A DNA stretch of 64,000 nucleotides from Oscillospiraceae bacterium. Its GTDB lineage: Bacteria > Bacillota > Clostridia > Oscillospirales > CAG-272. The translations under genes and the position numbers were made by a program. The notes under the pieces were generated by a model. The model saw only the letters and a program-made list of their open reading frames with translations, ran no database searches and had not been told where the DNA came from. This document shows, one piece after another, positions 62,261 to 64,000 of the stretch (positions are counted from its first letter, which is position 1; each line of letters starts with the position of its first letter). The stretch is from NCBI GenBank assembly GCA_015063305.1, contig SVUJ01000008.1, positions 18,382 through 82,381 of the forward strand, in the 5' to 3' direction.

Positions 62261-63655
62261 ATGAAAAAGCTTTTGATTATCTCTGTTTTGATACTTGCGG
62301 TTTTGTGCATCTTTACCGCTTGTGATACAACTGCCGACAGCGAGGACGTTATTACTGTAGAAGACGGTTACCTTGTGGTGAACGGTGTTAAAACGCAGTA
62401 TGAGGTAAATAAAGCGGATATTATCACCATTGAGGACGGTTACCTTGTTGTGAATGGTGTCAAGACCGAGTATGAGGTTGAGCTTACCTGTGATCATGAG
62501 TGGCAGACGGTAACAACCCCGCCTACGTGTACCGAGGGCGGTTATGATATCAAGACTTGCTCGATCTGCAACAAAAGCGTGAAAACCAATGCAACGGCGG
62601 CTACCTCGCACAAGTTCTCTACGAATTATACGATTGACAATGACTATCACTGGTTCTCCTGCACCGTTTGCGGTGATATAAAAGATAAAGCCCCCCACAC
62701 TCCCGATGCCGAGGGTATATGTACCGGTTGCCATCTTCCTCTTCCCTCGACACCCGGCATTGTTTATGACGTTTCTACAGACGGCACGTATGTCGAGGTT
62801 GTCGCTTACAACGGCACTGCCACAAAGGTCAATATCCCCGAGGAATATAACGGTCTGCCTGTTATGACCATTTGCAAAAATGCATTTTATAACAACTCAA
62901 CTATCACATCCATTTCCCTCCCCGACAGCGTGACAAGCATTGACGACAATGCATTTTGTGGTTGTTCCAGTCTTAACTCCGTAGTTATCCCCGACAGCGT
63001 GACGAGTATTGGCGAACGGGCGTTCTATAATTGCTCTAGCCTTAACTCGCTTGTCATCGGCAACGGTGTTACAAATATTGATAACGAGGCGTTCTCTAAT
63101 TGTCACTCATCGCTTTATACACTATACGAGCATGGCAAATACGTACGTAGCGGAGATAATCCATATGCCGTATTGATTAAGATCACCCTCAATAACAAGA
63201 GTACCTATACTATACACGAAAACACCACGATAATTGCCACTTATGCTTTCTACTTCCTTACTCTTGATACAATCACTATTCCCGACAGCGTAACGAGCAT
63301 TAGCGATCGTGCATTCTGGTATTGCCCCAACCTTAGATATGTTACAATCCCCAACAGTGTAACGAATATTGGCAATGAGGCGTTCCGTAGTTGCTCTGGA
63401 CTTAGCTCTGTTGTAATTGGTAACAGCGTGACGAGTATTGGTGATTATGCGTTCTACGATTGCTCCCGCCTTATCTCTATCGTAATTTCCGACAGCGTCA
63501 CGAGTATCGGTGAGGGTGCGTTCAATATTTGCGACAGTCTTATCGACGTATGTTATACAGGTAGCGAAGAGGAATGGGCAACAATCAGTATTGGTGATTT
63601 TAATTCCAAACTCACTTCAGCCACCAAACATTACAATTACGTTCCCGGGCAATAA
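62261..63655 (+). CDS. BspA-like leucine-rich repeat lipoprotein
   Basis: 464 residue surface lipoprotein. Lipobox IFTAC (Cys 21), then two copies of DGYLVVNGVKTxYEV (about 34-75), a cysteine-paired region (about 85-165: CSICNK, CTVCGD, CTGCH) and about eight LRR_5 units of about 23 residues with the pattern SIxLPDSVTSIDDNAFCGCS. Near the end is a typical Gly-Ser-Glu-Glu-Glu-Trp cap. BspA-like proteins often bind host or microbial surfaces; that role is inferred. GAGGAGAAGG precedes the ATG. Near-identical internal repeats make unit number prone to change. Confidence 0.92.
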   Translation: MKKLLIISVLILAVLCIFTACDTTADSEDVITVEDGYLVVNGVKTQYEVNKADIITIEDGYLVVNGVKTEYEVELTCDHEWQTVTTPPTCTEGGYDIKTCSICNKSVKTNATAATSHKFSTNYTIDNDYHWFSCTVCGDIKDKAPHTPDAEGICTGCHLPLPSTPGIVYDVSTDGTYVEVVAYNGTATKVNIPEEYNGLPVMTICKNAFYNNSTITSISLPDSVTSIDDNAFCGCSSLNSVVIPDSVTSIGERAFYNCSSLNSLVIGNGVTNIDNEAFSNCHSSLYTLYEHGKYVRSGDNPYAVLIKITLNNKSTYTIHENTTIIATYAFYFLTLDTITIPDSVTSISDRAFWYCPNLRYVTIPNSVTNIGNEAFRSCSGLSSVVIGNSVTSIGDYAFYDCSRLISIVISDSVTSIGEGAFNICDSLIDVCYTGSEEEWATISIGDFNSKLTSATKHYNYVPGQ

Positions 63656-63671
63656 TACCCTCGACGCCCAT

Positions 63672-63690
63672 AACCCATCGTTTGATAAAT
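63672..63690 (+). repeat. Partial repeat R3 (core AACCCATCGTTTGATAAAT)
   Basis: Shares 19 bases with R2 and 17 with R1, and starts 17 bases after the lipoprotein stop, the same place relative to a gene end. TTGACAGCAA, also found inside R1/R2, follows at 63694. Confidence 0.75.
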
Positions 63691-63707
63691 AACATTGACA
63701 GCAAAGT

Positions 63708-63740
63708 GTCCAAGGCATACCGCCTTGGACGCTTTTGTGT
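63708..63740 (+). terminator. Terminator of the leucine-rich repeat lipoprotein gene
   Basis: GTCCAAGGC, loop ATACC, GCCTTGGAC followed by GCTTTTGTGTTTTG. Confidence 0.8.
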
Positions 63741-63894
63741 TTTGAAAAGTTTTAGTTTTACCCGCCCTGTCTCGATGGCGAGGGCTTATTTTGCGGACGT
63801 CGGGTGGTCGCCCCTACCAATTATAAGGTGATGTTTTCACACCGTGGTGAAATCAAATTGTAATGATTGTTTCTCGGGGCGTCGAGGACTGTAC

Positions 63895-63940
63895 AGTGCA
63901 GTATGATAGTATACAGGTAGTGCAAGATGATTGTATACAG
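63895..63940 (+). promoter_or_regulatory. Two 22 bp direct repeats before the last gene
   Basis: 63895-63916 and 63919-63940 share the pattern AGTGCAnnATGATnGTATACAG (four mismatches). They lie directly upstream of a TATAAT (63949-63954) that lacks a good -35, the usual layout for a promoter under an activator or repressor. The rest of the 63741-63990 gap holds only short repeat-like hairpins. Confidence 0.6.
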
Positions 63941-63991
63941 TTTTGTGATATAATAAAAGGCAAGAAAATGACCTAAAAGGAGGTTATTCGA

Positions 63992-64000
63992 ATGCCTTGG
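63992..64000 (+). CDS. Start of a gene cut by the window end
   Basis: ATG CCT TGG preceded by AAAAGGAGG with eight bases of spacing and by the repeat-flanked promoter. Only three codons are visible, so no product can be named. Confidence 0.6.

Noticed and set aside
62897..63655. Tandem units in the LRR lipoprotein gene as a CRISPR-like or satellite array
   Set aside because: The repeats are in frame and encode LRR_5 units; there are no constant repeats with unique spacers. No CRISPR array was found in the window.

Overview
The window comes from a spore-forming member of the Clostridia. Spore genes are present (dipicolinate synthase dpaA-dpaB, the coat operon cotJA-cotJB-cotJC, a YtvI-like membrane protein), SigA-type promoters are near consensus (TTGACA-N17-TATAAT), ribosome binding sites are strong AGGAGG types, and short structured intergenic repeats of the kind common in gut Clostridia recur. 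An assignment near Oscillospirales is inference; no rRNA is present to test it.

Layout. 1-4.3 kb (minus): partial pgi, a D,D-carboxypeptidase, comEC. 4.4-6.6 kb (plus): an acyl carrier protein, then dpaA-dpaB. 6.7-14 kb (minus): pepD, mreB, comF, recD2, a small membrane protein, and metK behind a SAM-I riboswitch. 14-15.5 kb: a small export protein and ribU behind an FMN riboswitch. 15.5-28 kb: the str operon (rpsL-rpsG-fusA-tuf) and rpoB-rpoC, separately promoted. 28-33 kb: rpsT, cysK, an MFS transporter, ytvI, a lipoprotein cyclophilin. 33-36 kb: yqeG, an endonuclease IV-like gene, an M24 peptidase, then three tRNAs (Gly, Arg, His). 36-41 kb: a beta-helix/PHP fusion, a small XRE regulator next to a candidate operator-controlled small RNA, and rny.

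41-55 kb holds the most unusual locus: a tight seven-gene minus-strand operon. It has two pairs of sugar-type ABC permeases, one very large (1,156 aa) secreted substrate-binding protein, an NHL/TPR/YIP1 membrane protein and a 1,201 aa secreted DUF5696-like protein, but no ATPase. A near-consensus promoter drives it, and two matching 15 bp palindromes spaced 104 bp apart lie upstream.

55-59.5 kb: a two-gene sufC-sufB-type Fe-S system, queH with a lone winged-helix gene, and cotJABC. 59.5-64 kb is accessory DNA: a serine recombinase lacking its catalytic domain, a perfect 72 bp direct repeat, two lipoprotein genes each ending in the same core sequence plus a hairpin, and a small foldback element inserted in one of these ends. 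The window ends at the first codons of a gene whose promoter carries two 22 bp direct repeats.
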